This document shows, piece after piece, positions 1 through 10,510 of a DNA stretch of 64,000 nt. This DNA is from Prolixibacteraceae bacterium (GTDB lineage: Bacteria > Bacteroidota > Bacteroidia > Bacteroidales > Prolixibacteraceae): the NCBI GenBank assembly GCA_025210775.1, contig JAOARB010000016.1, forward strand, positions 1 through 64,000, given 5' to 3'. The notes under the pieces were generated by a model, which saw only the letters and a program-made list of their open reading frames with translations, searched no databases and was not told the origin of the DNA. A program made the position numbers and the translations under genes. Every line of letters starts with the position of its first letter. The stretch's first letter is position 1.

Positions 1-304
1 GCACATTTTGTTTAATTAAAATCTGCATGGTTTGTATCTCAATCCAAACATTAATGAATTCTCGAAATGGATTTATTTGCCACATTGTATCAACAGCCCT
101 ACAGGTGGGCATTAAATATCACCAGAAAAAGACTGTATTGAAAGGTACTTCCTCCATGGTTTGTCCATGGTTGCTCTATGGTTCCTCCATCGCACCCCCC
201 CAAATCGATGGACAAACCATGGACGAACCATGGAGGAACCATGGACAAACCCTTTATTTGACCTATCTATGTTTTATTGAAATATCTCAATAAAGAAATA
301 GCTG
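1..304. other. Intergenic region with repeat element
   Basis: No convincing gene lies here. An 88-codon open frame at 27-293 runs through the repeat at 151-251, resembles nothing I recognise and lacks a clear ribosome binding site. The region is downstream of the leftward activase gene, so the repeat would form part of that gene's 3' untranslated RNA if transcription reads through. Confidence 0.6.
151..251. repeat. Inverted element of 11-bp tandem units, copy 1
   Basis: The left arm (151-192) and right arm (206-251) consist of tandem 11-bp units. On the right arm the unit reads GACAAACCATG, GACGAACCATG, GAGGAACCATG, then a partial unit; the left arm carries the complementary units CATGGTTTGTC, CATGGTTGCTC and TATGGTTCCTC. 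The arms meet at CCATCG and CGATGG around a short C-rich loop (about 193-205). A second copy with the same unit lies at 20931-21052. The whole can fold into a long imperfect hairpin in DNA or RNA. Function unknown. Confidence 0.85.
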
Positions 305-3300
305 TTATAACTTACAAGCATTGCGATCTAGAGTCTCTGCACTATCTTTTGCATTTTTTACAAGGAAATGAAGTCTATTAAAGATATTTGCTTGAGAAAC
401 CCCTCCATCCAAATCAATAAACAACAAGTTCATATTCGGAAATAGTTTCATCACTTTGTTTTCAATTCCTTTTGAAACGACATGATTTGCAATACAACCA
501 AATGGTTGCAGGCTCACCACATGATTCACATTCGTTTTTGCAAAGAAGGCATATTCGGCAGGGATTAGCCAACCTTCACCAAATTGAGCCGCAAGGTTAA
601 CCATTTTTGAAGCTTCCAAGCTCTCCTCGTGTATATCTGTGAAAGGGATAAAATAAGGAAAAGCAGCACATGCTTTATTAAACTTCTTAATCTTACGAAC
701 AAGAAGTTGGTAAATTCCCATAGTAATCAATCTATTCAACAGAGAAGATTTCTGCTCTAAATGATTCTGCTCATTAAACTTTTTATTCACAAAATATTGC
801 GTCATAAAATCTAAGACTGGAGGAACAACAACTTCTACACCTTGATCTACAAGCCATTGTACAACATGGAAGTTATTTTGGTCATTATATTTCACAAAAA
901 TCTCTCCAACAACACCTACAGAAGGTACATTTTGATGAGAAGAGACAATCTGCGTAAACTCTTTTGAAGCTTTATCTAAGACCTTTAATGCATCGGATGT
1001 TTTAGCCGTTGGGATCTTCTGCTTCCAGATATTTATATACTTATCTTTTAAGCGAAGGCTATCTCCTTTCACTAACTCTCTAGGTGCAGAACTGTAGTAG
1101 AGTTTTGCTAAAGAATCAGCAAAAAGCATTGTATTTAGAATGATGCCAGTATATTTCTTTAATTCGAATTCGAAACCAGGCTGTTCATGACCAATCACAT
1201 CACCACCAGCAATAGAGACCAAAGGCACATTTGTATATCCGGCATTTCTTAGGGCCTTTTTAATTAGTCCTAAATAATTTGTAGCTCTACATTGTCCTCC
1301 TGTTTGTGTCATCACGAAAGCAACTTTATCAAGATCATAATTACCTGATTTTATCGCTTTAATAATATCACCAACAATAACTGTAGCAGGGAAACAGACT
1401 TCATTATTGGCATATTGAAGTCCCAATTCTCTAGAACATTTATCACTAGGAGGAAGACTTTCCACTTCGTAACCAGCAAGAGCAAAAAGCTCAGGGAAGA
1501 ATGGAGAGTAGAAAGGAGAGAAATAAGGCAACAACAGTTTTCTTTTTTTATCCTCCTTCTCAAACACTTTAATCTTTTCGAATGGTACGACTCTTTGCTT
1601 TTCGGGTTTGTCTGCTTTAAGTTTAACACTTTCAATAAGAGAACGAACACGAAGATTCAGAGAACCAATATTCGAGACATCATCCAATTTCAATAACGTC
1701 AAGTTTTTATTGCCTGATTTAAGAATCTCCTGTAATTCATCCACAATAAAAGCATCTGGACCACATCCGAAAGAAGATAGTTGGATTACTTGAACATTTT
1801 GATCTTGATTCTTGGCCCAATGAACTGCTTTAATAATATTGTTCACATAGCTCCATTGGAGTACCATTTCATTATTATCTTTATAATATTTGTCCTCAAA
1901 ACGAACAATATCCTCAGTAATAACGTCGACACCATATCCAGAAATACATCTTGAGATGGTATGTTGAATAAGTGGATCATGATGATAAGGACGTCCTACA
2001 AGAAGGACCACCATTCTTTTCTCCTCTTTGGCACGCTGATAAATTTCGGTATTCTGTTCTTTCAATCTTTTTTTGGTACGGTACTGTACATCGCGAGCAT
2101 TCAATATCGCATTTTGTATCTCTTTTTTTGAACACTTTATAGAAGTCCAAGTTGCAAGATACTCGATCAATGCATTTTCTAGGAGTTTGTCATCTTTAAA
2201 AGAAATTGGTGGAGCATCAAGCACTATTTTATCATCAAAAGCACTTTTAATCACATCAGAATAACCAGACACAATCGGACAATTGAAGCTATTGTTTGTT
2301 AACTCCGAATCGTGCTCTTCATAGATCACATAAGGTAAAAATATACGATCCACTTTTTGGTCTATTAGGTTCTGAATATGACCATGCACCAATTTAGCTG
2401 GGAAACAGATATTGTCGGACATAATGGTAGAGGTAACCTTATCATAGTCTGACATCTTAGATGCATCAGAGAGGATAACATTAAATCCAAGAGAAGTAAA
2501 GAAACTATTCCAAAAAGGGAAATTTTCAAACATATTCAACACACGAGGTATCCCTATCTTAGGTGCTTCATTAGATAGAGCAATCTCTTCATGTTTATTA
2601 AATATTTCATTATACCTTAGTTCACTTGCATTTTCACCGTAAGAAATCTGCACCCCACTGTTAGTAAACACCTTCTCACATTTATTCCCTGAATAAAATT
2701 TCTCGTTATTATCGAAAGTATACTGTTGTACTTCACACTGATTCTCACATCCTTTACAATGAATTTCTTTTGCCAGATACTCCGGTTTATGATTAAGATA
2801 TGAAACACCTCTCTCCTGCTCATTGACGATCTTACTCTGATTTCTCAAAGAGTACAAGGCAGCACCAATCGCACCCATAAGTTCAGGCATATCGGTAAAA
2901 GTAACAGGTTTCTGCACCAAGTCTTCCATTGCCTTAACAATCGAAAGGTTCTTAAAAGTTCCTCCTTGAACAGATATATAGTCACCAAGTTCGTCTACAC
3001 TTTTAAGTTTTAAGACCTTGAAAAGCATATTTTTAATAACAGAATAAGACAATCCTGCGGCAATATCCCCAGGAAGAGCTTTGGCTCTTAAGGCTTGTTT
3101 CACCTTCGAATTCATAAAGACAGTACAGCGGGTACCAAGGTCACAGGGGCTCTTAGATTGGCAAGCCAAAGAGGCGAACTCACTTGGAGAATAGTTCATT
3201 GAAGAAGCAAAGCCTTCCACAAAAGATCCGCATCCTGAAGAACAGGCTTCATTTACTTCCAATCGGGTAATAACCCCTTTATCCACAAATATGGCTTTCA

Positions 3301-4603
3301 TATCTTGACCGCCAATATCTAGAATAAAAGAGACTTCTGGATTATACTTCATTGCCCCCATATAATGGGCAATAGTCTCAACAATTCCAAAATCAAACTT
3401 GTATGCTTTGCGGATTAGATCTTCACCATAGCCCGTCACACAAGATCCTTTAATATTAATAGCCACTTTGGCTTTAGTTGCTAATTCAGCACATTTCTTA
3501 AGTCCATGATGGAGTGCATTTAGAGGATCCCCGTTATTTTTTTGATAATAGTGGAAAAGGAGCTTCTCTTGTTCATCCATCAAGACAATCTTTGTTGTTG
3601 TAGAACCCGAGTCTACACCTAAGAAGCAATTCTTAGAAGTCAGATTGTGAAAATCATTTTTCTGAACAAAATTTGATTGTTTCTTTTCTTTCCATTCAAT
3701 AAAATCATTTTCATCATTGAAAAGAGGGGCTAAATCGGAAGTCGATGATTCTTGATTTAAGCTCCTTTTTTCAATCATTTCAATTAGATCATTCAAATTG
3801 ATTTGTTTTCTTTCGACATCGGTAGACAAGGCACAACCTAACGCAGGAATAAGAGAAGAATAATCTGGAACAATTACATCCGATTCTTGAATCTGAAGTG
3901 TTTCAACTAATGCCTTTCTTAAAAAAGGAATAAAAGAAAAAGGCCCCCCACAAAGCAACATCTTTGGTTTCAGTTTTAGTCCACGCACCAAGGTTGTCAC
4001 GGTTTGATTTGCAAGAGCAAAAAAGATCGAGGCCGCAATATCTTTTTTATCTACTTTCTTACTAAGTAGATTTTGGATGTCCGTTTTGGCAAAGACACCA
4101 CAGCGAGATGAAATAGGGTACTTCTTTTTATATCCAAAAGCCATATTATTAAGCTCTTCCACCGTAACTCCTAATAAAACAGCCATCTGATCAATAAAAG
4201 CACCTGTTCCGCCAGCACAGCTTCCGTTCATTCGCATTACAGGAGCTTTATTATCCTCAAAAACAATAAGTTTTGCATCTTCTCCTCCCATATCAAAAAG
4301 AGTAGATACATCAGGAAACCTATGTTTAATTACTTCAGAAGCAGAGACCACTTCTTGTAAAAAAGGAATTTCACAATCTTCAGACAGTCCCATTCCAACG
4401 GACCCTGTAATTACCAAAGACACATTTGTGTCATTTATAAACTCTTTTGCCTCACTTAAGAGAGCTAAAAGAGCTTGATGTATCCCGATATGATGTCTAC
4501 GATAACTTGAATATTCTATTTCACCATTTACATCTAAACAAACCAACTTAATTGTAGTTGATCCAATATCGATACCCATTTTTGTTGGTATACACACACT
4601 CAT
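305..4603 (-). CDS. Giant acyl-CoA dehydratase activase (BcrAD/BadFG/HgdC type, two ATPase domains)
   Basis: This 1432-residue protein belongs to the activators of 2-hydroxyacyl-CoA dehydratases, ATP-driven Fe-S proteins that send a low-potential electron to a dehydratase. Two ASKHA ATPase domains are visible: the first opens with GIDIGSTTIK at residue 10 and has cluster-type cysteines C129 (GSCAGGTG) and C168; the second opens with GVDSGSTTTK at residue 329 and has C454/C458 (ACSSGCGS) and C493. From about residue 730 the DUF2229 and HgdB-like region follows, so activase and dehydratase-like parts are fused in one chain. A CxxC pair near residue 660 (CKGCENQC) lies between them. Single-subunit activators are about 260-300 residues. 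No dehydratase alpha/beta genes are adjacent, so the substrate is unknown. The family is clear, the reaction is not. Confidence 0.85.
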   Translation of the reverse strand: MSVCIPTKMGIDIGSTTIKLVCLDVNGEIEYSSYRRHHIGIHQALLALLSEAKEFINDTNVSLVITGSVGMGLSEDCEIPFLQEVVSASEVIKHRFPDVSTLFDMGGEDAKLIVFEDNKAPVMRMNGSCAGGTGAFIDQMAVLLGVTVEELNNMAFGYKKKYPISSRCGVFAKTDIQNLLSKKVDKKDIAASIFFALANQTVTTLVRGLKLKPKMLLCGGPFSFIPFLRKALVETLQIQESDVIVPDYSSLIPALGCALSTDVERKQINLNDLIEMIEKRSLNQESSTSDLAPLFNDENDFIEWKEKKQSNFVQKNDFHNLTSKNCFLGVDSGSTTTKIVLMDEQEKLLFHYYQKNNGDPLNALHHGLKKCAELATKAKVAINIKGSCVTGYGEDLIRKAYKFDFGIVETIAHYMGAMKYNPEVSFILDIGGQDMKAIFVDKGVITRLEVNEACSSGCGSFVEGFASSMNYSPSEFASLACQSKSPCDLGTRCTVFMNSKVKQALRAKALPGDIAAGLSYSVIKNMLFKVLKLKSVDELGDYISVQGGTFKNLSIVKAMEDLVQKPVTFTDMPELMGAIGAALYSLRNQSKIVNEQERGVSYLNHKPEYLAKEIHCKGCENQCEVQQYTFDNNEKFYSGNKCEKVFTNSGVQISYGENASELRYNEIFNKHEEIALSNEAPKIGIPRVLNMFENFPFWNSFFTSLGFNVILSDASKMSDYDKVTSTIMSDNICFPAKLVHGHIQNLIDQKVDRIFLPYVIYEEHDSELTNNSFNCPIVSGYSDVIKSAFDDKIVLDAPPISFKDDKLLENALIEYLATWTSIKCSKKEIQNAILNARDVQYRTKKRLKEQNTEIYQRAKEEKRMVVLLVGRPYHHDPLIQHTISRCISGYGVDVITEDIVRFEDKYYKDNNEMVLQWSYVNNIIKAVHWAKNQDQNVQVIQLSSFGCGPDAFIVDELQEILKSGNKNLTLLKLDDVSNIGSLNLRVRSLIESVKLKADKPEKQRVVPFEKIKVFEKEDKKRKLLLPYFSPFYSPFFPELFALAGYEVESLPPSDKCSRELGLQYANNEVCFPATVIVGDIIKAIKSGNYDLDKVAFVMTQTGGQCRATNYLGLIKKALRNAGYTNVPLVSIAGGDVIGHEQPGFEFELKKYTGIILNTMLFADSLAKLYYSSAPRELVKGDSLRLKDKYINIWKQKIPTAKTSDALKVLDKASKEFTQIVSSHQNVPSVGVVGEIFVKYNDQNNFHVVQWLVDQGVEVVVPPVLDFMTQYFVNKKFNEQNHLEQKSSLLNRLITMGIYQLLVRKIKKFNKACAAFPYFIPFTDIHEESLEASKMVNLAAQFGEGWLIPAEYAFFAKTNVNHVVSLQPFGCIANHVVSKGIENKVMKLFPNMNLLFIDLDGGVSQANIFNRLHFLVKNAKDSAETLDRNACKL

Positions 4604-4856
4604 TTTCTTCCCTAAATTTATTTATCACTCTATTACATCGTTAGCAGACACTCAGTTTGGTATTACGGCCTAACATATAAATAGAATTAATAGTTTACAT
4701 TTATTTTCAACAAAAAACAAAATTTCATAGATATATGACCTATTTTTTTCAATAAGAATTACACTAAACCCCTATTATTCTTTCATTCGCAATCTAAAGA
4801 ACCCATTGAAAATGAAATATTAACCATTAAAATTATCAAGGTTCTAATATTTTTTC

Positions 4857-4864
4857 TAGTTTTG
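4857..4864 (+). promoter_or_regulatory. Candidate Bacteroidota -7 box for the ABC-F gene
   Basis: TAGTTTTG matches the TAnnTTTG -7 consensus exactly and lies 42 bases before the start codon. No good -33 TTTG is seen at the expected distance. The rest of the 303-bp gap (4604-4906) between the divergent genes is AT-rich and shows nothing else. Confidence 0.45.
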
Positions 4865-4903
4865 CGAATTCAAAAATGTGAAATTACATATACCACAAGA
4901 TAG

Positions 4904-6526
<1,623 letters not shown>

Positions 6527-6544
6527 GAATTTTCAATAATATAT

Positions 6545-6581
6545 CTAGAGAGAAGAATTTATTTCTTCTCTCTAGTTGTTT
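6545..6581 (+). terminator. Hairpin between ABC-F gene and hemG
   Basis: A perfect 13-bp stem (6545-6557 with 6563-6575) around the loop TTTAT is followed by TTGTTT. The U tract is weak, so it may be a partial terminator or an mRNA-end stabiliser. It lies only 21 bases before the hemG start. Confidence 0.6.
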
Positions 6582-6595
6582 AAAAGACTAGCCCA

Positions 6596-7135
6596 ATGAT
6601 CAGATCTCTTATAATATACTCTACTCATTATGGATTCAGTAAAAAGGTGGCTGAATTTATAGAAACGATTCTCGAAAAGAATCATCAAAAGGTCGATATA
6701 TGTAAGGCTGAAGAAGTGGAGATACACGACCTATTTAAGTATCAGCATAAATACATCATCGCCCCTATAAGATATGGAAAATATTCATCTAACATGACCC
6801 ATATCTTAAAACATTTCTCCCATCTATTTTCATTGAAAGACACCTCCATTATCTCCATTGATTTAGCGTCACGTAAAAGAGAAGTCAATACAATAGAGAA
6901 TAATCCACAACTAGCTATGATATGGAAGAGAATTGGCTGGATTCCATCAAGTATCTTTATCATGCCAGGAGAACTAAATTATTCTAAATATAACTGGATA
7001 GAGACAAAGATGATGCAACTCTTAATGTGTATTATGAAAGGACCACGCTCTTTAGACACCAACGAGATCTACACAGATTGGGACAAGCTAAATACATTTA
7101 TAGAAAAAACTATTTTAATCGAAAAACAAGTCTAA
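6596..7135 (+). CDS. hemG: Flavodoxin-like menaquinone-dependent protoporphyrinogen IX dehydrogenase
   Basis: The 179-residue protein matches HemG in length and motifs: an N-terminal flavodoxin FMN-binding start (LIIYSTHYGFSKKVAEFIE), then IAPIRYGKYSS, DLASRKRE, the long HemG-specific insertion with PGELNYSKYNWIETKMMQLLM and a closing YTDWDKLNTFI. HemG oxidises protoporphyrinogen IX to protoporphyrin IX at the membrane with electrons passed to menaquinone, the step before ferrochelatase in haem synthesis. Its 3' end overlaps the 3' end of the convergent ArsC-like gene by 21 bases, leaving no room for a terminator between them. No other haem gene is nearby. Confidence 0.85.
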   Translation: MIRSLIIYSTHYGFSKKVAEFIETILEKNHQKVDICKAEEVEIHDLFKYQHKYIIAPIRYGKYSSNMTHILKHFSHLFSLKDTSIISIDLASRKREVNTIENNPQLAMIWKRIGWIPSSIFIMPGELNYSKYNWIETKMMQLLMCIMKGPRSLDTNEIYTDWDKLNTFIEKTILIEKQV

Positions 7136-7459
7136 AGAAGATAAAGGATTTCCCACAACCACATTAACTCCATCATCCACTAAGGGTCTCTGAAGTAGTT
7201 TCGGTTCTTTAAGAATATGTTCTACTACATTCTCTTTTGTTAATGAAGAACCCTTTAGTATTTCCTTATAATACTTTTCTTGGGTTCGAATAAGCTCTAT
7301 AGGTTCACCACTAAACCTATCAACAATAGAAGCCAACACTTCTTTGGAAAAAGGAGTTTTAAGATACTCAACAACTTCAAACTCTACCTCCTTATTCTTA
7401 ATAAACTCTAACCCTTCACGAGATTTTTTACACCTGTTGTTATGATAAACTATTAACAT
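7115..7459 (-). CDS. ArsC/Spx-family thioredoxin-fold protein (glutaredoxin-dependent arsenate reductase-like)
   Basis: The 114-residue protein has the ArsC fold and order: LIVYHNNRCKKSRE with the nucleophilic Cys at residue 10 (C-x2-S), then EVVEYLKTPFSKEVL and a C-terminal LLQRPLVDDG that supplies the arginine conserved in ArsC. ArsC reduces arsenate through a Cys-As intermediate, but many small family members have no proven arsenate role and Spx relatives bind RNA polymerase. The start overlaps the 3' end of ppk1 by 20 bases on the same strand, so the two are probably co-transcribed. There are no ars transport or regulator genes, so an arsenic role is only a family inference. Confidence 0.75.
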   Translation of the reverse strand: MLIVYHNNRCKKSREGLEFIKNKEVEFEVVEYLKTPFSKEVLASIVDRFSGEPIELIRTQEKYYKEILKGSSLTKENVVEHILKEPKLLQRPLVDDGVNVVVGNPLSSLDLFFD

Positions 7460-9509
7460 GATTTTTGTTCTTTAAATATTCATAAAAAGCATCTTGACTT
7501 CGGACATCAACATCTCCCCTACTAATATATATATTTCTATAATTACTTCCATTTTCTCTTGCCTTGACATTATCTTTCAATTGAATATTTAGATAGTGAT
7601 GTAACTCTTTTTTTACTCCAGCATCCAAAATAGGGCAAGCAACTTCAACACGTCTATTAAGGTTTCTAGGCATCCAATCTGCCGATGCAATATACGTATC
7701 CTTCTCTCCATTATTATAAAACATCCAAATTCTAGAATGTTCAAGATACTTGTCCACAATACTCACTGTGCGGATATTTTCACTCAATCCCTTAACACCA
7801 GGAATAAGAACACAGATACCTCTAATAATAAGATCTATCTTCACACCTTTATTGCTAGCTTCATAAAGTTTATCAACCATCTTTGTATCGACTAGACTAT
7901 TCATTTTCAAAACAATATATGTTTTTCGTCCAGCGATAGCATGGTTAATTTCTTGATCTATTTTACTATACAAAACAGATCTCATATCAAAAGGAGAAAC
8001 AATCAATTTCTTATAATCAAAATGCATGTAATTATGTCTAAAGAATCGGAATAGATTCTCCAGATCATTCGTGATCTCTTTATTTGCAGTAAACAGCCCT
8101 TCATCTGCATAAAATTTAGCAGTAGATTCATTTAGATTTCCTGTTCCTATATACCCGTAATTTCTTAGTTTATCATTCTCTTTACGTTGCACCCAAACAA
8201 TTTTACTGTGGACTTTCAATCCAGGAATACCACTAATCACCTGCACTCCTGCCTCTTGCAAGATATTAGACCAATAAATATTGGCCTCTTCATCAAAACG
8301 GGCCTGCAGTTCGATTAGTACCGTCACCTTTTTACCATTGCGTGCAGCATTCATAAGCGCATTCACCACTTTTGAAACTTTGGCAACACGATAGATCGTA
8401 AGACCTATTTCAGTCACTTTAGGATCGATAGCAACTTCTCTCATAAAGTCAATAAAATGGTTAAAACTTTGGTAAGGGTAATGAAGTATAATATCTTCTT
8501 TCTTTATTGCTCTAATGATGCTTCTTTTCTTCTTTAACATAGGGTGTTCCAACGCTGGCAAAGGTTGATAGTAATCACTATCCTTTCCTATAATTGGAAA
8601 TCCCATAAAATCTCCTCTATTATGATATCTTCCTCCGGGAACAATATTCTCAATATCGAGTTTCATCTTTCTTGTAAAGAATCGAAAAAGCTCTTTAGAC
8701 ATTTCTCTATCGTATATTATCCTCACGGGATTGCCCTTTTTTCTTTTTCTTAAGCTCTCTTCCATCTTTTGGATCAAAGTAGTAGAGATATCATCATCTA
8801 GATCAATCTCGGCATCACGTGTCACTTTTAAGCTATAAGCCTTAGCAACATCATATTTAAAGATATGGAATAGGTCATCTAAACAGAAGCGAATAATATC
8901 ATCTAACAGAATAATAGACTGGATATTATTCTCAGAAGGCAGTTCAATAAAACGAGGAAGCACATCAGAAGGAACACGAACCAAGGCGTAATATGGCTCT
9001 ACAGCAGCAGAAGTTCGTAAGAGCTCCACTGCAAAATATATAGATCTATCACTGAGCTCAGGAAAGCGAGTCAAATTATTCAACATAATTGGAACCAAAA
9101 AAGGCAATACGGTTTCATAGAAATACTCTTTCACATATGCCCCTTGCTTTTGAGATAATTGCATCTCATTTACAACAGAAATTCCATTGTCCCCCATTTC
9201 ACTTATTAATCGATCATAAATACTTTTAAATAACATTTGTTGCTCATTGACAGTATCCATTATTCTCTCCAATAGCTCTTCTGGAGTAAAAAAATCGATA
9301 CTTTCATTTATTCTAATGCCATGTCTGACCATACGTTTTACAGAGGCCACCCTTACCCTAAAGAACTCATCAAGATTATTCGAGAAAATACCTAAAAAAC
9401 GTAATCTCTCAAGTAAGGGAACAGATGGATCATCAGCTTCCTGAAGAACACGCTCATTAAAAGATAGCCAACTTAACTCCCTGTTATTATATCGTTTTAA
9501 TAAATCCAT
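7440..9509 (-). CDS. ppk1: Polyphosphate kinase 1
   Basis: This 689-residue protein has the PPK1 length and domain order: an N-terminal helical domain starting with RELSWLSFNERVLQEA, a middle domain and two PLD-like catalytic domains. The autophosphorylated histidine lies in LKVHSKIVW (His434), followed by YGYIGTGNLNESTAKFYADEG, and the second catalytic half has SADWMPRNLNRRVEVACPI. It polymerises the gamma-phosphate of ATP into polyphosphate at the membrane and can run in reverse. The downstream ArsC-like gene overlaps it. A 16-bp palindrome lies upstream at 9637-9652 in the divergent promoter region. Confidence 0.96.
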   Translation of the reverse strand: MDLLKRYNNRELSWLSFNERVLQEADDPSVPLLERLRFLGIFSNNLDEFFRVRVASVKRMVRHGIRINESIDFFTPEELLERIMDTVNEQQMLFKSIYDRLISEMGDNGISVVNEMQLSQKQGAYVKEYFYETVLPFLVPIMLNNLTRFPELSDRSIYFAVELLRTSAAVEPYYALVRVPSDVLPRFIELPSENNIQSIILLDDIIRFCLDDLFHIFKYDVAKAYSLKVTRDAEIDLDDDISTTLIQKMEESLRKRKKGNPVRIIYDREMSKELFRFFTRKMKLDIENIVPGGRYHNRGDFMGFPIIGKDSDYYQPLPALEHPMLKKKRSIIRAIKKEDIILHYPYQSFNHFIDFMREVAIDPKVTEIGLTIYRVAKVSKVVNALMNAARNGKKVTVLIELQARFDEEANIYWSNILQEAGVQVISGIPGLKVHSKIVWVQRKENDKLRNYGYIGTGNLNESTAKFYADEGLFTANKEITNDLENLFRFFRHNYMHFDYKKLIVSPFDMRSVLYSKIDQEINHAIAGRKTYIVLKMNSLVDTKMVDKLYEASNKGVKIDLIIRGICVLIPGVKGLSENIRTVSIVDKYLEHSRIWMFYNNGEKDTYIASADWMPRNLNRRVEVACPILDAGVKKELHHYLNIQLKDNVKARENGSNYRNIYISRGDVDVRSQDAFYEYLKNKNHVNSLS

Positions 9510-9636
9510 AGCATAGAAATTTTAAGAGGAACTCCTTGTAAACAACCATAAAGACCACCCATTTGCGCCTTACCAAATAGGCATGATCTCTCCACCTCAA
9601 GATAGCAAAAAAAAGAACAACGGAAGAGAGTTCTGA

Positions 9637-9652
9637 TAGGTTGTACAACCTA
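9637..9652. promoter_or_regulatory. Perfect 16-bp palindrome, possible operator
   Basis: TAGGTTGTACAACCTA reads identically on both strands and lies in the about 330-bp gap between the divergent ppk1 and HAD genes, 128 bases upstream of the ppk1 start. A perfect 16-bp palindrome without a loop fits a dimeric regulator site better than an RNA hairpin. The regulator is unknown. Nothing else is recognised in this gap. Confidence 0.45.
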
Positions 9653-9843
9653 CAATTCACACTTTTTAATTAACTACTATTTGCAATTGCATATCATATT
9701 ATAAAAAATGTAAATATCCCAAAACTCAATTATAAAACCGTTATATTGTAAAGAATAGAAAGACATACAGGCAGATTACAATGATTGTTATCCTCTGAAA
9801 GTCTATTTATACCCTGGTGTATTGTATAATTATTGATTATTGT

Positions 9844-10479
9844 ATGAGTAAAAAGGTCATTTTATTCGATTTTGATGGAACACTTTTTGATTCCCGTTGT
9901 GCTTTTGAAGATTGTAGCAATCAACTTGCTATTAAGTACCGCTTTAAAATGCATGAAAATTGGGATCAATTTAGGGATATGCCTGCCAGAGATTTTTTCT
10001 CCAAGGTATTAAAGCTACCATGGTATCAAATTCCATTCTTTATTGCAGATACCAAGAGAATGTTCCGAGAAAAACTTCATATGGTAAAACCTTTTGATCA
10101 TATTCCTGAAATACTCAAAGAGCTCAATAACTTTTATGAACTTGGACTTGTAACAAGTAATAATGAATATATCGTTAAGGAGCTATTAAAAGAGTATGAT
10201 ATGGACCACTTCTCTTACACCTCCTATGATGTATCTCTTTATTCCAAGAAGAGTCGAATAAAGAATCTTATTCGCAAAAACGACATCGACCCTGAAGAGG
10301 TAATTTATGTAGGAGATGAATATCGTGATGGGAAAGCTTGTAATGAAGCAAACATTCCATTTGTAGCTGTCACATGGGGATTTAACAGCAAGAAAATATT
10401 AGAAACAACTGCACCAAAGAAAATGGTAGACACACCAGAAGAACTATTTGAATTCTTAATGGGAGAAGATGTAGAATGA
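9844..10479 (+). CDS. HAD-family hydrolase (phosphoglycolate phosphatase-like)
   Basis: A haloacid-dehalogenase phosphatase of about 211 residues. Motif I is VILFDFDGTLFDS (nucleophile and acid Asp), motif II is LGLVTSNN, motif III is the KK at SLYSKKSRIKNL, and motif IV is VIYVGDEYRDGKACNEANI with the acidic pair. A helical cap lies between motifs I and II, as in subfamily IA. I place the start at 9844 (MSKKVILFDF); the frame is open back to 9817, but those nine codons add no family similarity. The substrate cannot be read from the sequence. The stop codon lies inside a hairpin shared with prfB. Confidence 0.85.
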   Translation: MSKKVILFDFDGTLFDSRCAFEDCSNQLAIKYRFKMHENWDQFRDMPARDFFSKVLKLPWYQIPFFIADTKRMFREKLHMVKPFDHIPEILKELNNFYELGLVTSNNEYIVKELLKEYDMDHFSYTSYDVSLYSKKSRIKNLIRKNDIDPEEVIYVGDEYRDGKACNEANIPFVAVTWGFNSKKILETTAPKKMVDTPEELFEFLMGEDVE

Positions 10480-10498
10480 AAATAATTCATTCTACATC
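10468..10498. terminator. Hairpin between convergent HAD gene and prfB
   Basis: A perfect 13-bp stem (10468-10480 with 10486-10498) around a 5-base loop includes the stop codon of the HAD gene. There is no strong T run on either strand, so it is a terminator candidate or a 3'-end stabiliser for both mRNAs. Confidence 0.5.
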
Positions 10499-10510
10499 CA
10501 ATATAAATAT

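Noticed and set aside
27..293. 88-codon open frame
   Set aside because: It runs through the 11-bp repeat element, has no ribosome binding site or family similarity, and its composition comes from the repeat.
7115..7459. Arsenic resistance locus
   Set aside because: Only the ArsC-like protein is present; there is no ArsR, ArsB/Acr3 or ArsA nearby, and it is attached to ppk1.
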